32,700 bases of DNA from Cytobacillus firmus NBRC 15306 (lineage in GTDB: Bacteria > Bacillota > Bacilli > Bacillales > Cytobacillaceae). Location of the stretch: assembly GCF_001591465.1 (NCBI RefSeq), contig NZ_BCUY01000045.1, forward strand, positions 1 through 32,700. Reading direction: 5' to 3'. The position numbers were made by a program, and so were the translations under genes. Positions 31,087-32,700 of the stretch are shown here, piece after piece; positions within the stretch are counted from its first letter, which is position 1; every line of letters starts with the position of its first letter. The notes below the pieces were generated by a model that saw only the letters and a list, made by a program, of their open reading frames with translations, did no database searches and was not told the DNA's origin.

Positions 31087-31341
31087 TTAATCACTTGGGT
31101 TATTTTTCGCCCTAATCATTGTGCCTCCACAATAAGGACACTCAACTTTCACTTCTTGATTTTTCTTGTTTTCTAATCCAAATTCATGCACAACAAAATC
31201 AGGAACATCGTCCTCCTTACGACAATCCTTACACTTAAAAATAATAGTTTTTATTTCTTCGTTTAATCCGAAAGGATCGTCCTCTTCCAACCACCTTAAA
31301 AGTTCTTTACTCATATCATCCTGCTCTTTGTTTTTGGACAT
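31087..31341 (-). CDS. Zinc-ribbon hypothetical protein (84 aa)
   Basis: Eighty-four residues with two CxxC knuckles, FKCKDCRKE (near 36-39) and VECPYCGGTM (near 68-71), the arrangement of a zinc ribbon. The N-terminal third is acidic and helical (MSKELLRWLEEDDPFGLNEE). GGGAGG lies 10 bases before the ATG. It overlaps the 3' end of the IS91 transposase remnant by 26 bases, so it probably travelled with that element as an accessory gene. It is AT-rich like its neighbours. The function is unknown. Confidence 0.65.
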   Translation of the reverse strand: MSKNKEQDDMSKELLRWLEEDDPFGLNEEIKTIIFKCKDCRKEDDVPDFVVHEFGLENKKNQEVKVECPYCGGTMIRAKNNPSD

Positions 31342-31999
31342 TTACATATTTCCTCCCAGTATTAATACATTCCATATCTTCCATGTAATGATACAGGAAT
31401 CCATAATCAGCATGCCAAATTTCAACCAAGTCCATCTGACGATGGCAATAAGGACATTTAAAAGGATCATTATCAAATGCTTCAATCATTCTTTGACGGT
31501 ATGATTTTCTTTTCTTTTTGCTTTCTAATACCATTGAAAGTTGCTTCGTCCTAATAAAAGAGTATAAATCTAGAACATTCTTAGCTCTTTGATATGACCT
31601 TCTACTGTACAAACCAAAACGACCAACCATTCGAAAATGCTTGGGAGAAATATGCTGTATTCAGTTAAATAAAAACTTATATACCGGAAGTGCTTCATCT
31701 ACTCTCTTTTTTGTTGTATGGTCTTCATACCAAAACCTTACTGTTTTACCGTCTTATTCATCTATTCGATACTCTGCAACTGCAGGTCTAGCTAAATATC
31801 TTCCAATATATTTAGCAGCTCCTTTTGCATCTCTCATTTTCTGCTCAGCATTCACATAGAAACCTTTTGGATAACGTTGATACAATTCATTTATTAGTTT
31901 TAAGACTGCTTGATTATTCGGGAACCATTGTTTGGTTAAATCATGTAATACTTTTTGCCAAGACTTTTTTAAATAATCATATGGAATCACTAGTGTTGC
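31316..31999 (-). pseudogene. IS91-family transposase remnant, 5'-truncated with two stops
   Basis: C-terminal part (about 225 codons) of a Y2 HUH transposase of IS91 type. One reading frame holds IPYDYLKKSWQKVLHDLTKQW, YPKGFYVNAEQKMRDAKGAA and KYIGRYLARPAVAEYRIDE with the YxxxY double tyrosine (YIGRY). It then reads through TAA (31756-31754) into DGKTVRFWYEDHTTKKRVDE and TGA (31663-31661) into IQHISPKHFRMVGRFGLYSR, ending in FKCPYCHRQMDLVEIWHADY. The HUH nuclease part and N-terminal zinc-binding domain are missing. It has joined in frame to an ImmA-like gene near 31999, so the long ORF starting at 32188 is chimeric. Not expected to be active. Confidence 0.82.
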
Positions 32000-32556
32000 A
32001 TTAATTGTATTACTAATTTCTTTTTCTAATACAAAAGCCCCGGCCTTTTCAAGTAAAAAAAGTAAGTTTTTATTCGAATCTTCGTCTAAACCAATTCTTA
32101 TTCGTGCTATTTTTGCAATATTTTTAATCTGAATATCCCTATCCATTTCAGAATTTTCTTTTATGAATGAGATAATGCCATTTCGCAATCCTACAAGATA
32201 ATTTTTGGGGTAAGCAATTTTTCTTCAACTTTTTTTAAGAAAACGTCAATAAATCTTATATGCATTAATTCACTTTGAGTTTTATTTAAGGAATTAATTG
32301 CCTCTGAATGATACGCAATATTTTCCACATTTATATTGGTTAAGTCAGCTTTAGATACAAGATCAGAGTTATAAAAATAAGACGACTTTACGTTAAAAAT
32401 TGTTTTTAATTTATTTACCACTTCTAGTTTCGGAGACATATATCCATTCTCATATTGCCAAATAGCCTGCTCAGTTACACCAAGCCTTTCTGCCAATTGA
32501 TTCCTACTTAAATCATTGAGGACTCGTATTTTGGTCAAACTTTTACCGATAAACAC
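31999..32556 (-). pseudogene. Broken Xre-ImmA/IrrE regulator gene
   Basis: GTG start at 32556 with AGGAGG 8 bases upstream. The frame encodes an Xre helix-turn-helix (SRNQLAERLGVTEQAIWQYE, near 17-36) and a linker up to VFLKKVEEKLLTP. At a run of five A (plus-strand T 32202-32206) it shifts; in another frame it goes on with KNYLVGLRNGIISFIKENSE and MDRDIQIKNIAKIARIRIGL, ending near 31999 (LEKEISNTIN), where the transposase remnant begins. That second part resembles the N-terminus of an ImmA/IrrE metallopeptidase domain; the HExxH zinc site is lost. Such proteins usually control mobile elements or stress genes. The one-base shift could also be a sequencing error in a homopolymer. Confidence 0.7.
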
Positions 32557-32581
32557 AGGCTATACCTCCTTATTTAAAGAC

Positions 32582-32700
32582 CTAATTATCCTTCTCCTTT
32601 ACATCATCTAATACAATACCAAATGCATGTGCATCTGGATAAGTGTAGACGTCAAGTCGAATTTTACACTTTTTGCTCATTTCCTTTTTACACTTCGGCT
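32582..32700 (-). CDS. C-terminal end of a gene running off the window
   Basis: An open minus-strand frame enters at 32700 and ends at TAG 32584-32582. It reads PKCKKEMSKKCKIRLDVYTY then PDAHAFGIVLDDVKEKDN, with two CxxxxxxxC-like cysteines. An internal ATG (near 32680) would give a 31-aa peptide, but its ribosome site is too close, so a longer gene is more likely. It lies 25 bases before the Xre gene start, in the same direction. No family recognised. Confidence 0.5.
   Translation of the reverse strand, partial: PKCKKEMSKKCKIRLDVYTYPDAHAFGIVLDDVKEKDN

Noticed and set aside
31754-32188. 144-aa intact protein
   Set aside because: It is a chance in-frame fusion of an ImmA-like fragment and a transposase fragment, and its ATG lies inside the frame-shifted regulator gene.

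Overview
The window looks like a chromosome segment of a spore-forming, low-G+C Bacillaceae bacterium, probably of the Cytobacillus/Mesobacillus/Neobacillus sort. It carries bacillopeptidase F, the sigma-W type yuaF-floT flotillin operon, the spore-coat transglutaminase tgl, an alpha/beta-type small acid-soluble spore protein and two YjcZ-family miniproteins. Strong AGGAGG ribosome sites and several TTG/GTG starts fit the same group. No phage, CRISPR array, rRNA or tRNA was seen.

Layout. 1-5105: the first 26 codons of a probable ECF sigma factor (minus), a 640-base gap, then a very large secreted multidomain protease (bpr). 5109-7417: a VmlR/Vga-type ABC-F ribosome-protection ATPase behind a leader that can be read as a transcription attenuator, then a 66-aa hypothetical gene. 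7536-10185: two yjcZ miniproteins, floT and yuaF, with a sigma-W promoter. 10371-14034: a small membrane protein, a glycerophosphodiester phosphodiesterase, an isolated MurE-like ligase lacking the DNPR motif, and tgl with a sigma-K-like promoter. 14263-17861: cstA, two small hydrophilic proteins, a HAD hydrolase, a small Xre regulator and a Tyr/Gly-headed coiled-coil protein. 17862-18168: a terminator and a 52-bp tandem repeat whose hairpin arms covary.

18169-21183 (minus): amt, a DUF294 GlnD-like nucleotidyltransferase and a DEDDh exonuclease form one operon with two near-perfect TnrA boxes upstream; no GlnK gene is present. 21449-21852: an SASP and a 41-aa basic peptide. 22112-26372 (minus): RpiR regulator, YjiH-type membrane protein, GNAT acyltransferase and N-succinylamino acid racemase/o-succinylbenzoate synthase form a probable D-amino acid handling operon. 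Its promoter sits among four copies of an 18-bp element arranged as two pairs 30-31 bp apart, which is a good candidate for the RpiR operator. 26863-29291: a PTS EIIBC permease runs directly into an endonuclease/exonuclease/phosphatase-fold enzyme, behind a promoter with a LacI/CcpA-like palindrome. 29325-30883: a GNAT acetyltransferase and proline dehydrogenase.

30884-32700 is a decayed accessory patch. An Xre-ImmA/IrrE regulator gene is broken by a frameshift in an A-tract and truncated by a 5'-deleted IS91-family transposase that itself has two in-frame stops. A zinc-ribbon ORF overlaps the transposase end, and the 3' tail of another gene runs off the right edge.

The points most worth a second look are the amt-nucleotidyltransferase-exonuclease operon, the paired RpiR operators over the racemase operon, the ABC-F attenuator, the PTS-EEP pair and the MurE paralogue with altered substrate motif. 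All names come from motif and family recognition by eye; no database search was run.
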